DNA from: Mucor racemosus
Lineage: Eukaryota > Mucoromycota > Mucoromycetes > Mucorales > Mucoraceae
Length of the DNA stretch: 64,000 nt
Direction of reading: 5' to 3'
Assembly: GCA_027405735.1 (NCBI GenBank)
Contig: JAPEHQ010000007.1
Coordinates: 558,001-622,000 of the forward strand
Shown here: positions 22,092-35,607 of the stretch, one piece after another
How the letters are laid out: each line of letters opens with the position of its first letter
Numbering within the stretch: position 1 is the first letter of the stretch
Translations under genes and position numbers: made by a program
The notes under the pieces: model-generated
What the model saw: the letters and a program-made list of their open reading frames with translations, nothing else
The model's database searches: none
Told to the model about the DNA's origin: nothing

Positions 22092-25000
22092 ATGAAGGAC
22101 AATACTATCCCTCTTGAGCTGAATACAGGTCAAGGAGCCAATAGGTTCAAGGTAAAAAAAAATCCAACAAAAAATTCTCGGGAAATCATGTCAAATGTTA
22201 ACGCAACATGTTTAACGTAGTACCAAACTTTCAAAACAAGGGTCGAACGTATCAAGGTCGATGTTGTTCGTAGATCTAAAGTAGTCGACGATGAACCTGA
22301 TGAGCATGGTTCATTCTTTTATGAAGCATTAGAAGAGTGGAAAGATTTGAATATGACTAGAAATTTCAAAGATTTTGCAAGAGAAATGACACCGCTTGTC
22401 AAATCATTACCTTCAATCATTCACCATAAAGATGAAATTGTCAATATTCTCGAAAAGCATCTTAAAGTAAAAGACAGCTTGGCATTGGATGGTTTATTAG
22501 AGTATGTACTGTTGATTCTATTCGAAAGATTTGCGATTCTAATTCATAATTCAATAGTTTGGTTACAAAGCTCGCAAAAGATTTGGAGGGAGAATTTTAC
22601 CCCTATTATCCTCGTATGCTCTCTTGTGTATTACCCTTAGTGTATCATCAAGATATCAAGTTATTAGAGGTAAATTTACCAGCAATATCAGGCATTCGCT
22701 TATATTAATATCAATGATAATTAGAGCGTCTTTAATTGCATTGCCTATCTTTTCAAATTTCTTTCTAGACAAATTCTCCCGGATTTGGATCAAACATTCC
22801 TGTAAGTTTATGATCTTGTAACTGATTGTTTTTATCACTCTATATTGACATGCATATATCAAGTTTGTTGGCCAAATTATTAGGTGAAGATAACCAAGCA
22901 AAGCCTTATGTTCGACATTTCACTGCCGAAGCATTTGCCTTTTTACTTCGTAAAGCTCGTGGAGCTGATTTAACAAAGATTATCAAATGCATTATCGATA
23001 CATTGAGAGCAGAGCCTTCATTAGAGTTTGAGGAAGGTTTAGCCATGTTGTTTTTTGAATCTATCAAGGTAAATCAATGCTGATTAAATGATTAATTTTG
23101 TCGATATTAACCTAAAATTATATAGCAAATCGATCATCGCATTCACTCTAGAGGAGAAGCTATTTATAAAGAACTTTTAATTCAATCTTACAAGGAAAAT
23201 GTTACAGCTGATGATTTATCCGAAAGCCCCATTCACAGTTTATTGACAAAAACAACACTCCTTACTCTTCATCATACCTACAGACAACACTTTACACCCA
23301 TGATTAATATTATTTTAAGTGAATTAGAAAGCCAAATGAAAAATACAAAGAAGATGGATGAAAAAGTACTTTCCATTCCAGTATCGCTTTTAACCATGAT
23401 TGTCACTGTTCGTAAGGGTAGTCGTGTAGAAGATTTCAAGCCTATCATTGCTCGTATTCAAGAATTGACCAAGCTTATTTTCAGCTCTAAAATGAACACA
23501 TATTCCAACTATTTGTATACACAAGTGCTTCGTTCCATTATTGGTACTTTGAATCATGGATCTTTGGAAGTTGCCGTCAGCGGTGGCCGAGTTATTTTGG
23601 ATACACTCAACAATTTTGAAGATATCGAACTCATTTATGGTTTCTACCTTTCATTAGCCAAGTTGGGATGGCCCAATTACACTCAGATTTGCTTACCTTA
23701 TATTATCAAGTACAGCTCTGCTCATTTCAACAAATACTCTTATGAAACAATCTTGTTCTTGTCTGAAGTACTTTCTACAGATGCACTTGCATTGAATTCT
23801 GGATCGTTATCATCTTCTCTTACCCCTGAGGGACTTTTACGTTTCCCAAATGCTGCTAAAGGCAAGAAATCTATCGTGGAAGGCATTTTGGAAATTTTGA
23901 ATAAGGATTATGATTGGGAAAAGGAAAGAGATATATTAAATGCTACAGACATGAAGGTAAGAAATTATATTTGAACTGATTGAATATGTTTATTTATTCT
24001 GTTGATTGTTAGTCTGAAGAATCAAACATGTCAGCCATCACTGTTTTAGCTTCTGCTCTTCGTATTTTGCCTAAAATCCAAGTATCTGTCGATAAAGTAT
24101 TCACCGTCAGCATGTCGCTATTTGTCTCTCTTTCAGACTTTTTAAAGAAGAATGCCAACGATAATCAATTAGTAGAAACACCTTTTGTATTAGCTCACAA
24201 AAACTTTGTTTTGGAATCTTTAATGGGTTTAGTTCTTGAATCTTTAGCTGGTATTGCCGCTAACAATGCCGCTGTTTTCAATGAAATGAAGAATATTCAC
24301 AACAAACTTGTGGACGAAATTTTGATTGAGCATTCTCGCAATGAGGTTGTTCTTTCTGGTATCCATCGTTATTTAGATTTATTATATTCTGGGTATGTTT
24401 AGAAAAAGGAACATCATGTTAAGCAAAAGACTAATATACCCTTGATTTATTTAGAAATGCGGATCAAGAGAAGTTCTCATTACAAAACCTCGAGAAACTC
24501 TATCCTATCCTTAAGCTTAATCTCAGTTCTTACAGACGCAATTGTCGTTTAAATACGCTCAAGATTATCGTCTTGTTTGATCAACCCATGATGAAAACTG
24601 ATCAAGATCACAAAGTACCTGAAGTATCCGACATTGCTAGAATTGCATTAAACATGGAAGAAGTGGATGCTAATTTCAAAGAATATCGTGATAAGGTCGT
24701 TCTTATCCAAAAGTTGAATTTAATCACTAGCAACAAACGCACACCTGATTTGTATGTTGATTTCGCTCCTAGATTGAGTTTGGGTGTCCTTACTGTCAAT
24801 TTACGTCCTCTTTGGGACGAGGCCAAGAAATTACTCATTACTTTTTCTCAAGTAAATACTGAAATGTATTGGGATCTTGTATATGGAGAAATCACCAAAT
24901 ACGATGATGAAAAGAGCCTTGTTTGGGATGGATTTGCTAGAAATGTTTTAGTTAAATTAAATACACCTGATGAACCAGAAAACGGCAATGCTACCAAGAC

Positions 25001-28000
25001 TGGCAAGATTTCTTTCGAATGTCCTACTTTGAACACCTTTATTCATGTGGAAAATAGATCTTGGAGCATCATGAAGAGCGAAAAAGCTCAAAGTTTAGCT
25101 TTGTTATTTGCTGAATTAAGTCAACAAGAACAAGGCCATATGGATTTCTGGAATTATTACAGCATGATGTTGCTTACATTGAAAGAAACTCCTACAATCA
25201 CTGAAGCTAGAGGCCGTAATTTGGTTGTACTCTTCTTTAACTTTTTGGAAAACGAATTCACATCTGCCCCTGAAGATGAAGACGATGAAGAAAAGGAACA
25301 AGCGGATCAAACAAATGAAGGTCATCTTGACATCTTACCCAAGAACAGTAGAATTACAAAGAGCAAAATGGCCAATTGGTTATCCTTGTTTGCTGTCTTC
25401 AAGAACACAAAGGCAGTTTATAAAACACAAGAATTGAATGCTGCTTTTATGCGTATTATCGCTATGGGTGATGCTAAACTTCAAACTGCCGCCATGGAAT
25501 GTATCTTTACATGGAAGGATCCCAACATTAGACCCTATGCTGATAATCTTCGTAATTTGGTCGATGATATCAAATTCCGTGATGAACTTGCTACATTTAT
25601 TCAAAATGAAGAACAAATTCAAATCGATCCTGCTCATCGTCAAGGTTTAATGCCTGTTGTAATGCGTATTTTATATGGTCGCCTTATTCAAAGAAGCAAA
25701 ACATCCAACAGAAGCAATAAAAATGCCCGTAGAAAGATCATTCTTGGTGGTATCTCTTGCTGTAAACCTGAAGAAATCAGAATCTTTATTGATCTTGCAT
25801 TGGAGCCATTCAAGAACATTTTGGAACTTCCTGGTGTTGAGACTGACCAAGATGGTAATGTCATCTCTTTCAGCTATGTTCCTGAAGGTTATCACCTTAT
25901 CGAACAAATTGCTTGGAGAAAACAAACTGGTCTTTTGAACTTGATGGAAGATACAATCAAGCAATTTGCTACTCATATTTTACCGTTTCTCCCTGATTTA
26001 TTGAAGGTTGTCTTGTATATCATCAACTTTGCTCACAGCCGTAAATCGATCGATGAAGATGGTGATGCCATGGAAGTTGATAGTGAGGTAGTTACCGATC
26101 AAAGTACTAAATCCAAGGAAGTAAAAGCATTGGCTTTGAAGCGTATTGTTGATATGTTCAAGATCAATGGTGATTTCAACTTTACTCCATTTGTTCCTTC
26201 AATGTTCTCTGCATTCATTTCGTCTCGCCTTCCTACTTTACCTTCTGATGCATCTCAAGATTTATCTACACTGGTCAATCTCTTCTTGGTTTGGTCCAAA
26301 AAGAGCACCTATGCTCCTTATTTAGTTGATTATGATGATCGTGTAATTCCCCAAGTTGTTGCTACTTTATCTGTCAAGAGTTTGAATGAGCATGTTTTGA
26401 ATGTTCTTTTGGAAATTTTGGAGTCTCTTTTGAATCTTTGTGATGATGAAATGGAGGTCGATGATGAAAAATCACTCAAGGAGAAGCTCATTATCCCTCA
26501 TGTTGACCTTATTTTGAGTGATCTCAAATTCCGTCTTACACAATCCAAGGACGATACAAAGTTTGGTAGTGGTCGCTACTCTGTTCGCGAAATCTCTATT
26601 GCTGCTCGAGTTGCCCCTTACACAAAGAATGGTGAACAAGCTGCTACCATCATTGAGCTCTTGTTGCCTAGTTTAAAGAAGCCTTCTCGTACTATTCCAG
26701 AGAAATCCAAGCAAGATATCTTTACTATTTGGGCTAAATTCATTCGCATTGTTCCTGGCTTTGAGGCTGGATCTACATTGTACCATCATTATTATGTTAT
26801 GGCTTCTTCCATGTTTGCTACTGCTTACTCTCGTGAGAGTCGTGTGGGTTTATTGGATGTTTTCCATGCTTTTGCTGATGTCAATCCTGAACTTGTCAAG
26901 GTTGATGAGCTTTTAACCATGTTGAATGCATACTCTCAAAAGCGTATTGATCAGCCCGATTATGATTCCATGTTGGATGCATTGAGCGCTATTGCCGAAA
27001 CATATTATGACAAGTTTACCGTTCATCAATGGCTCCCTGTATTGCATCAGTTGACCCATTGTATGCATGATGCTGAAGAAATGGCTATTCGTGGTACAGC
27101 TACTCATTGTATGTCTAAATACTTGATGGCTACAACAGAGCAAACTGATGAAGAAGAGAAACGTAAAATGCTTGGTTATGTTAACCATGTTATTTATCCT
27201 GCTATTAAGCGCGGTCTTCGTTCTCGTGTAGAGCTTGTGCGTATGGAATTTGTTACCTTATTATGCTCTTGTATCAAAACGTTCCCTGAATTACCCATAT
27301 TTGAAGACATGGTACCTTTACTTGGTGATGGCGATGAAGAAGTCAACTTTTTCAACAATGTTTATCATATGCAAATTCATCGTCGTGCTCGTGCATTGCT
27401 CCGTCTTTCAGAGTTTGCTGATGAAGGTAAATTGAAGGTAGCTACCATCAATAATATCTTTATTCCCATCATTTCTGCCTTTTTCAAGGAAAGTGATCGT
27501 ACTGTAGATCACAATTTGCTTCATCAATGTACTTTGACTCTCTCTTCTCTTGCCAAAGTACTTCCCTGGAACCATTACTATCGTTTACTTCAGAATTACT
27601 TGAGTTATATCAAGGAAAATGATGAAAAAGAAAGACTTTTTGTTCGTGTAGTTATTGGTATTCTTGATGCCTTCCATTTCGACCTTCAAAACATTGAATT
27701 ATCTGATGAAACCGTCAAGAAGATTATGGGTCGTCAAAAAGTTAGAATTGATTATTTGACTAATGATGAAATTATGAAGCAAGCCGCTAAAGATGCTGGT
27801 GAAGTTCCCAAAGAAGATGCCAAGGAAGAAGAAGAAGCTGACGAGGAAGAGGATGCTGAAGTCAATGCTGAAACTGAAACAAAGGATAAAAATGAAAAGA
27901 TTCATGATATTCTTGTTGCAAAGGTCATGCCTGAACTCAATAACCTTTTGAACAATAATAAGAGTAGAAAGTCTGTCATTGTTCGTGTTCCACTTGCTCT

Positions 28001-30820
28001 TGGTATTGCTAAACTTTTGTGTCATCTCCCTGAAAAGTCAAAGCGTATCAATTTGCCTGGTCTTTTAACATCTGTTTGTCATATTATCCGTAGTAGAGCT
28101 CAAGATGTCAGAGATATTACTCGTGAAACACTTATCAAGATTAGTGCTTTCTTGGGTTCCTCTTACTTTAGCTATATTGTAAAGGAACTTCGTGGTGCTC
28201 TCAAAAAAGGTTACGAGTTGCATGTATTGGGTTACACGGTCAATGCCTTATTATTAGACATGATGCCTCGTTTGAAGGTTGGTGATTTAGATTACTGTCT
28301 CCGTGATCTTGTTGATGTTCTTGTCAGTGATATCTTTGGTGCTACTGGTCAAGAAAAGGATACCGATGAGATGACTGGTAAGATCAAGGAAGCAAAGAGT
28401 CGTCGTAGTCCTGCTTCTTTCGAGCTTATTGCCAAAATTACCCACTTCAAGAATGTCGGTTTACTCTTGGTTCCTCTCAAGGACATTATGTCTAACACTG
28501 AAAGTGGTCGTACACTTCGTAAGGTTGAAGATTTACTTCGTCGTATTGCTCTTGGTTTAGTCAACAATCCTGAATTTGAATCATTGGAATTACTTGATTT
28601 CGCTTACAACTTGATTAGTGAAAACCTCGATGATTTCAAAGCTCAACCCAAGACGAAGGTGAAGAAGACACAAAAGGAACTTAACTTTGAAGTACAAATG
28701 AAGCGTGTAATGGTTGAGCCAGTTGATTACTATCGTACCAATGCTTATCGCTTCGTTTACTTTGGTCTTAGTTTACTCTCATCTGCCATCAAGAAGACTA
28801 AGTTTGATTTATCAAATGAGGAATATATTTCTAGATTAAGAAAGCTTGTCAATGCTGTTGGTAATACATTATATGCTAGTCAATCTGCTAATGTTGTTCT
28901 TGCTGCCCGTATCATGTGCCATTTCATCCCTATGAAGATTCCCAACATTCAATCTGCTGTTGCTGTTTCTATTGAACGTTCATTTGCACTCATTAAATCA
29001 TCTGGTGGATCCCAAACAACAACTGTTCAAGCTTGTTTGAGACTTATTACTGTCTGTATCCGAGACAACGATAAATCATCTTTGAGTGAAGCTCAATTGA
29101 CCTATATTCTTAATTTTGTTCGCCCTGATATGGAAGAATTGGAAAGACAAGGTACTATTTTCGCTTTAATCCGTGCCATTATTTCTCGTAAATTCATGGC
29201 TCCTGAAATGTACGAATTGATGGACTCTGTATCCAATGTCATGGTTACCAACCAAAGCCGAGAAATTCGTGAGCAAGCACGTTCTGTATTCTTCATGTTC
29301 TTGATGGATTATCCTCAAGGTAAGGGTCGTCTCAAGCAACAAATGAGTTTCATTGTCAAGAATTTGGAATATGTTTACGAAAGTGGTCGTGAATCAATCA
29401 TGGAATTGTTGCATCATATTATCTCCAAGTTTGGTGATGAAATTTTAGCTGATTATATTGATCCCATCTTCTTTGCATTGGTTATGCGTTTGATCAATGA
29501 TGAATCATCCAAATGTCGTGAAATGGCTGCTGCCTTAATCAAAGCTTTGCTTTCTCGTAGCAGTGAACGTTTATCTACTATTTATAAGCTTCTCAACAAA
29601 TGGCTTGATCAAAATAGTAAGCCTAATTTACAAAGAGCCGCATGTCAAGTTTATGGTTTGGCTATTGATAGCTTTGGAACACAACTTCGTCCTCAAGCAG
29701 CTGGTTTAGTACAACGTCTTGCTACTATTCTCGAAGCTAGTCGTGAACGTGCTGAGGAATTAGCTCAAGAAGACGATGATGAAGAGGAACACATGGACAT
29801 TGATATTCAATGGGAAGTTACTTACTATGCCATTAATACATTTGCAAAGATTACCAAGACATTCCCCAAGATTGTATACGATCAAGAAACAGAATCTGTA
29901 TGGCGTGGTATGCAATACATGTTGTTATACCCCCATTCTTGGATTCGTTCATCTTCTGCTAGATTATACGGTGTTTATTTCTCTGGAATTGATGCTGAAA
30001 GTCGCATGATCAAGGATACCACTACAAAGTGTAACTATTTAGACAGAAACACACTTCGTTTATTGGCTGCCGACTTTTTGGAGCAATTGAAGAGTAATCA
30101 TGTTACTCAAGAACAAGCAGATCAAATCGTGAAGAATTTATTCTTTATTGGTAAATGTTTATACTATATGCCAAATGAAGAAGATGTTCAAAGCGAGGAT
30201 ACTGCCGAGGAAATCAAGATTGATGATGCTCGTGATGAAGTAATTGATGAAGAGAAGGGTAGTAAGGCTGCTCAAGATGCTTTGGCCAAGATTGCTCAAA
30301 CTGCCCATAAAAAATCCCTCAATTGGTTATTCAGAAAGGCATCTTTTGATGCTCGTGGTGCTGCTATCAGAAAGATTAAGAGCGCAATTATCCTTGTAAG
30401 TACTTTTTATTTCTGCTAAATGATTAGATTATTAACATTCACATTTAATATTAGCGTTCCTCCATCTTCAAATGGTTTGCTGCCATGTGTAATACAATGA
30501 CAACTGAGGAAATTCCTCCTTATTTGATGCCCGTTGTCGCTCCTATTTATCGTACAGTGAATGATGAGCAAAACAAAGCTACTGGTTTTGAAGCTCTTCA
30601 ACAACTTGGTAATGAAATTCTCAATTTACTCCAAAATAAGGCAGGACCTACCATTTATTTTGCTGTATATCAACGTGTACGTCAACAAGTCATCAAGAGT
30701 AGAGAAGAACGTAAGTCAAAGGATGCTATTTTAGCGGTAGCTAATCCTGCTCTTGCTGCAAAACGTAAACTTGATAAGCATCAAAGATCTCAAAACAAAA
30801 AGAAGCGTACCCGCTTTTAA
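22092..30820 (+). CDS. UTP20: UTP20, SSU processome HEAT-repeat protein
   Basis: Nine exons (22092-22151, 22221-22501, 22558-22669, 22725-22801, 22864-23068, 23126-23956, 24013-24392, 24455-30395, 30455-30820) join without frame conflict to 2750 residues, close to the human (about 2785) and yeast (about 2490) proteins. The N-terminus has the family motif NRFKYQTFKTRV, followed by HFTAEAFAFLLRKARG. The rest is alpha-helical HEAT-like repeat, including the DRIM region (YVRHF..., LALEPF..., IFTIWAKFIRIVPGF). Acidic insertions occur near residues 920-935 and 1765-1800. The C-terminus is basic (KKKRTRF), as expected for nucleolar RNA binding. UTP20 belongs to the U3 snoRNP/90S pre-ribosome and is needed for 18S rRNA maturation. 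Exon 8 alone is 5941 bases, while the 5' part is cut by seven introns of 55-69 bases. Confidence 0.97.
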
Positions 30821-31749
30821 AAATCAAAATAATATAATTAGTTAGAAAATGAACATTCGTATCAATGTTCAAAAAATGTATAGAAATAAAGAATATTGTA
30901 ATAATATATAATTGATCTTCTTACAAAGGCACATAGAGTGAGCAATCCACTTCCGACTGGACATCTCCTGGTAGGTTGGAAATGCCCTTTCAAGCTTTTC
31001 AATGCATTCAAATATGCGCTTTTTTTTTTTTTTTTTTTTTTTTTTGGGATTGCATCTTAAAGGCTTGACCGGTTTCCTATACCGATGACACTACCTTTCT
31101 ATGATCCTCTTTTTTACACAATTGGATTTTAGTTAGTGGCTCGTAGGTTGATATTTGTCCTTGGAAGCGTCTTGATGCCCAATGAAGGATTGCATCTCAA
31201 AGTAAGCCACTTTTTGGAATCAGTTATATTTTCACCTTCTCGTGGTTGATTCTGCTAGGATATATCAAAGCATAAAATGCTTTGAGAATCAAGAAAAATA
31301 TATTCAGTATATACATCTCATTATATTTTATGTTTTGATTTTTCACATCCATATAACTAAAAAAAAAAAAAAAAGGCATTCGTTGTTATGGGTATTCCCC
31401 TTATCTGGGGGAATACGATAGGAAAAAAGATTAGATTTAAGGGTTTTGAAACTTGATACGTTCGATCATTCCAGAACCAAAGTGTGATGATCCAGTTACA
31501 TTACACAAGTATAGCTCACATATAAACAACAACCAAGAACAGATCAATTGCACATTAATGAATTTATATGTTCTTTCCTTTACTTTTTATATTTACCATA
31601 TCGAACCCAATAAATACGGTATATCTTATTATTTATTTATCGCTGCTACTTATAATCAATTGATATATAACTCAATATAATCAAACATAGGTATTAACTA
31701 TACATTAATAATAAGCACCTGATATCCCTCCTCTTTACTCATTTATATA
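30821..31749. other. Spacer with homopolymer runs
   Basis: 3' region of UTP20 and a poly-T run at 31020-31045, with (A)15 near 31360. No gene is supported. Confidence 0.6.
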
Positions 31750-33210
31750 CGTAGATGATTATGTGTATGGTGTAAAATAGTCTCTTGCACATCCCGCCTT
31801 GTTTGCTACTGTAGATGGAATCGGCCAATTTGATTTATGGAATTTGAATGCAGATACCGATGATAGAGCTCAAAGCTTTTACGTAATAAATAGAGATCGT
31901 GATTTGGCCTTTGAGTGAGTGTTTTTTAAGGTTACCTTTCGCTACATCTTCCAGGACTCATGTTTCTGAAAATTTCCAATAAAACATAGTAAGTTATACG
32001 TGCAATGCTAATCAATTCTAGCGCAATAATTAGAACGTAAGACTGTATTTTCATCAAATAAACCATCACAAAATATTAACAGTTGTGAAGATTTACAGTA
32101 ATCAAGTGGGTATAGCGCCGTAGACTCTTCAAAAAGTTCTCAAGTATCATAAAATCTCTTATTTTTAAGACTTACAGGGCTTATAAGCGGAATATTAATT
32201 TCGAAAATTATTCTTGTTCAGATCATCAATTTTGACATTTTTTAATTTTTTTTTTTTCTGTTTTTGCAAATCTAGAGTTAATTATACTATCAATTATAAA
32301 AACAAAAAATATAAACATATACAACATTTAGCGCTCTATTTGCACAATAAAAAATAACAAACATTTTTATTGCAAGATATTGCATGAAAATCCTTTAACC
32401 AAAAAACCGTTTTTGGGACAAAAGTACAAAGTTTCATTACTTAACATTTAACATTAAGCTTTTATAAGATGTGTATTGGTTATGGCTACAATTTTCTCTC
32501 GCAATGTTGTATATTTAAACGTTGATTTTGGTATCAAATTTGATTTTTCTGTTTTTTGATCAAAATCATGAGTGTTGGTAAGGATAAAATGAGCCCCGAA
32601 AATGTCCGCTACAAAATCTGAATTTTCAGACCACACATAGTTAAATGCAAGAAAAGTCGAAAACATGCCTTTTTTATTTAAAACTTCAATCTCGCTATGC
32701 TTGTTTTTTGCAATCTTTTTTATAATTGAAGTATTACATTTATATGTAACCAGTAAATGTATCTACGCTCCTGCGCTTTATTTATAATTCATGTATTTAT
32801 ATAGTGGATATTTTATTTCGCTACGCTCATTTTTGTGATTTGTTTTATGATAAATGCTTTATACTTATAGTCTTTTGATCTCGCTACACTCGTTTTTACG
32901 ATGTGTACTATGGTTAAAGTATTACCAATAACAGTTTAATCGTTTAATCTCATTATACGCAATTAATGGCAAAGGCGTCGCACTGTGAGTTACTTTTTAG
33001 ACTTTATCTTGAATAATCAACATATCATGTATGATAGAGATAGACGTATGATTTCGCTACACTTGATGATGGCGTCGCCCTGCGGGCTCGCTTTTGCAAT
33101 TTTTTAATGAAAGTATTATATGACTAATAAGCTCTACCTTGTTACGCACGATTACTGTCGCTCTAGTAAAAAAAAATGTATGTTTTTATGATGATTATTG
33201 ATGTAACAGA
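31750..33210 (+). repeat. Rep-1 repeat, copy B (partial)
   Basis: Matches copy A 8890-9980 and copy C 61150-62220: shared blocks include GAGCGGAATATTAATTTCRAAAATTATT-like text (keep to about 32177-32210), TGATCAAAATCATGAGTGTTG, and GCCCTGCGGGCTCGCTTTTG. It lacks the left 1 kb of the other copies and the second dynein piece but keeps a longer first piece. The right part (32690-33150) has repeated CTCGCTACRCTCGTTTTT-like words. Confidence 0.8.
31754..31920 (+). pseudogene. Dynein intermediate chain exon fragment in Rep-1 copy B
   Basis: Reads DDYVYGVK, a TAG stop where Trp is conserved, then [18 protein letters not shown] and [12 protein letters not shown]. This is the penultimate WD repeat of cytoplasmic dynein intermediate chain. 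The left end is preceded by TACGTAG and the right end runs into GAGTGAGTG, as if the original splice sites are still there. The premature stop makes it a pseudogene. Confidence 0.82.
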
Positions 33211-33771
33211 TGTTAATGAGGTTTATGAACAGCCTATTTTAAATGAAAATTCTGATATTTTTGATTAACCTGCTCTTTTTTTTCTAAAAAAAACACCATT
33301 TGTAATATATAAGAAGATGGTAATTACAATTAATAACACTAACCTCTCTCCTAATCATAGAATCAAACCAACAATATAATAATCCAATTATATAATCAAG
33401 TTGGGTATCCTGATCTATTACACAAATTTTCCAATTATTGTAAGGATACAAACCTTAAATATGGGCTTTCTCGCTTATTATATATGTAAAAACACCATAT
33501 GAATGTGTTATTTTACTTACTAAGGCAAGAATCTACAATACGTTTATGGGACGACTCGCTTAAGAAAGTTGCAAAAGCACTAAAATAATTATAGCTTCAA
33601 ATCCTTTGGTATACAGTTAATATCATTATAATAATGTTGAAACAATTGGTCTTTTTAATAAATGCAGGTTATAAGGTATTACATTTTATTCCAAAAAAAC
33701 ATTATGAAAAAAAACTATATGTAAAAAAAAGAAATATGCTCTACATATTCCTTCTAGTAGGAACACTTTGA
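33211..33771. other. Spacer, nothing recognised
   Basis: AT-rich sequence without frames above chance length or matches to the repeats of this window. Confidence 0.5.
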
Positions 33772-34324
33772 TCACAAACGAAGGTTATTTTTACCCCCCC
33801 CCCCGTATGAAGGTGCAGATTCCACTCGACTTTGTTGTTCACCAGTGGTGTTAACTATAAAACAACATCAAAATTAAATAAGGGATCATTGTTATAAATA
33901 ATGTAGATTTACACTTACTACTGATGGACCTTTCATTATCATCAGTTTCAATACGAATATCCATGCCATCGCAATCCTGTAGAGGAAGGCACAAAGGAGC
34001 TGAAACTTCTTTTTTACAACATTGCCAATCTTCCCCCAGTTGAGCTTCTGCCACCCGTTTGCTTGCTCCACCTGAAGAGCCATTTCGTTGGCAACCGTCA
34101 ACGAAAAATTGTTAAGTTGGTTTTTCAAATACTTCACAGCACTTGTCTTTTTTGCTTTTTCTTCTTCAGAATCTTCATCCCTAGCAACGAGAACTTTTTG
34201 TTCCCGGATGAACTGGTTTACTTTGTCTATATTGGTAACCCTGATAGACTTTCCACTGGCATCTTTCCTTTGCAACGAAGGAAAAATAGACGAAATATAC
34301 CTATTATCCTCAACAGAAAATGCA
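33772..34324 (-). pseudogene. Frameshifted two-exon gene remnant
   Basis: Upstream exon 34324-33919 begins after a TCTAACAG acceptor and encodes a charged helical region (VNQFIREQKVLVARDEDSE, then ANGWQKLNWGKIGNVVKK). At a run of six A (near 34018) the frame must shift by one base to continue as SAPLCLPLQDCDGMDIRIE, TDDNERSIS. A 64-base intron (33918-33855, GTAAGT..TATAG) then joins in the shifted frame to NTTGEQQSRVESAPSYGGGG with a run of 11 G, and a stop at 33772. The good join in the shifted frame shows that the shift is a defect (or a sequencing error in the A run). I do not recognise the family; a multicopy or transposon-borne gene is plausible. Confidence 0.55.
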
Positions 34325-34374
34325 CTGTTAGAAACTGAATTGTCAGAGAAACAATATAAAAAAAACAATAATTA

Positions 34375-34530
34375 AAATGAACAAAAATGATCAGTTTCTC
34401 AACTGTTATAAATGTAGTAAACTACATATACCAAGTTTGTTTAGTAATCAAATTGATCTTAGTCAACATCTAAGATCTAATAACCTTAAATCACACAAAA
34501 CTTTAAAATGTCAAATTGTACCACTGGTAC
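34375..34530 (+). other. Possible zinc-finger-like remnant
   Basis: One frame reads NCYKCSKLHIPSLFSNQIDL followed by SQHLRSNNLKSHKTLKC, with C-x2-C and later H-x6/7-H spacing like a C2H2 finger. It has no start and stops soon after. It may be a piece of a transposon; confidence is low. Confidence 0.25.
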
Positions 34531-35402
34531 TCCCAAACTAGGAACTAAACCATGAAGATCTTGCTTCAAGATCTTATTACTGTATTATTAATAGAATTAG
34601 AAAATAGTATATATATCACAAAGGCTATGGTAATCCATAAACCTTGGCTTTTACTTTATATCTTAAATAAATATCAAAGAGTTATAATTGTAGTCGCAAC
34701 ACTTTTTTTTGTTTAATTACTATTTTTGTAGCAATAAAAAATCAAAATGATGATAAAATTATATTAAGAAGTAAAATATGGTTGCTTTTATATGTTTTTA
34801 GGTGTTATGGCTATCTCAGGCATCACACTATTAGATCATGGGAATAATCATCAAATTACGCCTTAAGGATTATTTTTCAATAATCCATACGTTGAGATAT
34901 TTGTGTGATGGTGTAAACGATATGGGAATTGTCTTCTTTGAGTGTTGTGAGAATTAGTCTTTTATTCATTATTATAAATGTGAGAAATAAGTTTGAATTA
35001 TACTGTAGTATTACGATAGAAGGAAGTGGACAAATATGGCCGAATACAAACCACTGTTTATAGCATTTATAAGGTGTAACACATAATATGAACTATGTCG
35101 CGGAGGTAAAATATACCATTTATGGATACGTTGAATTTAGAGTTTCAATGTTACTTCAAATGTTTTTATTTGGATCTGGTAGTTGTTAACATTGTAGAAG
35201 GCGGCATATACAGTTGACACAACAGAAACGTAGGAGCCAGAGAAAAAAATACCAGAACCAGTGGCAGAACCGAAAATTTTAACTACAATTAATGTGCATA
35301 AATACATCTTTTGGATGTATTGGTAATATCCTGGCAAAATTATTTATAGACCCTTTTCACATTTTAATTGAGCCGAGTTATGTAAAATGTACCTTCTTCA
35401 CT
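34531..35402. other. Spacer, nothing recognised
   Basis: AT-rich; only a short minus-strand frame at 35137-35337 that I cannot support as a gene. Confidence 0.5.
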
Positions 35403-35607
35403 CACTATGGAAAAAAAATGTACGTACATGATCGATATCATGAAAATAATGTAGGTTTTAATCTTTAACATTATTTAATTAGAAAAGCCATAATAACATT
35501 AAAATAATGTAAATAAATGATATCATTTAATTACATTTACGTACATTAATTAATGTTAACATGGATTTTTTACATTATTTAACATTATCATTACGTTTTC
35601 CGTAGTG
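35403..35607. mobile_element. Small foldback element (MITE candidate), 205 bp
   Basis: Begins CACTATGGAAAA and ends TTTTCCGTAGTG, an imperfect 12-bp terminal inverted repeat. The interior holds many complementary words (AACATTATTTAA, TAAAATAATGTAAA, ATGTACGTACAT, GATATCAT), so the single strand can fold on itself. The CACTA start recalls CACTA-type ends, but flanking duplications are unclear (CT before, TC after). Confidence 0.6.

Noticed and set aside
34063..34375. Two plus-strand frames (91 and 95 residues)
   Set aside because: They are antisense to the frameshifted remnant at 33772-34324, whose splice sites and composition are more convincing.
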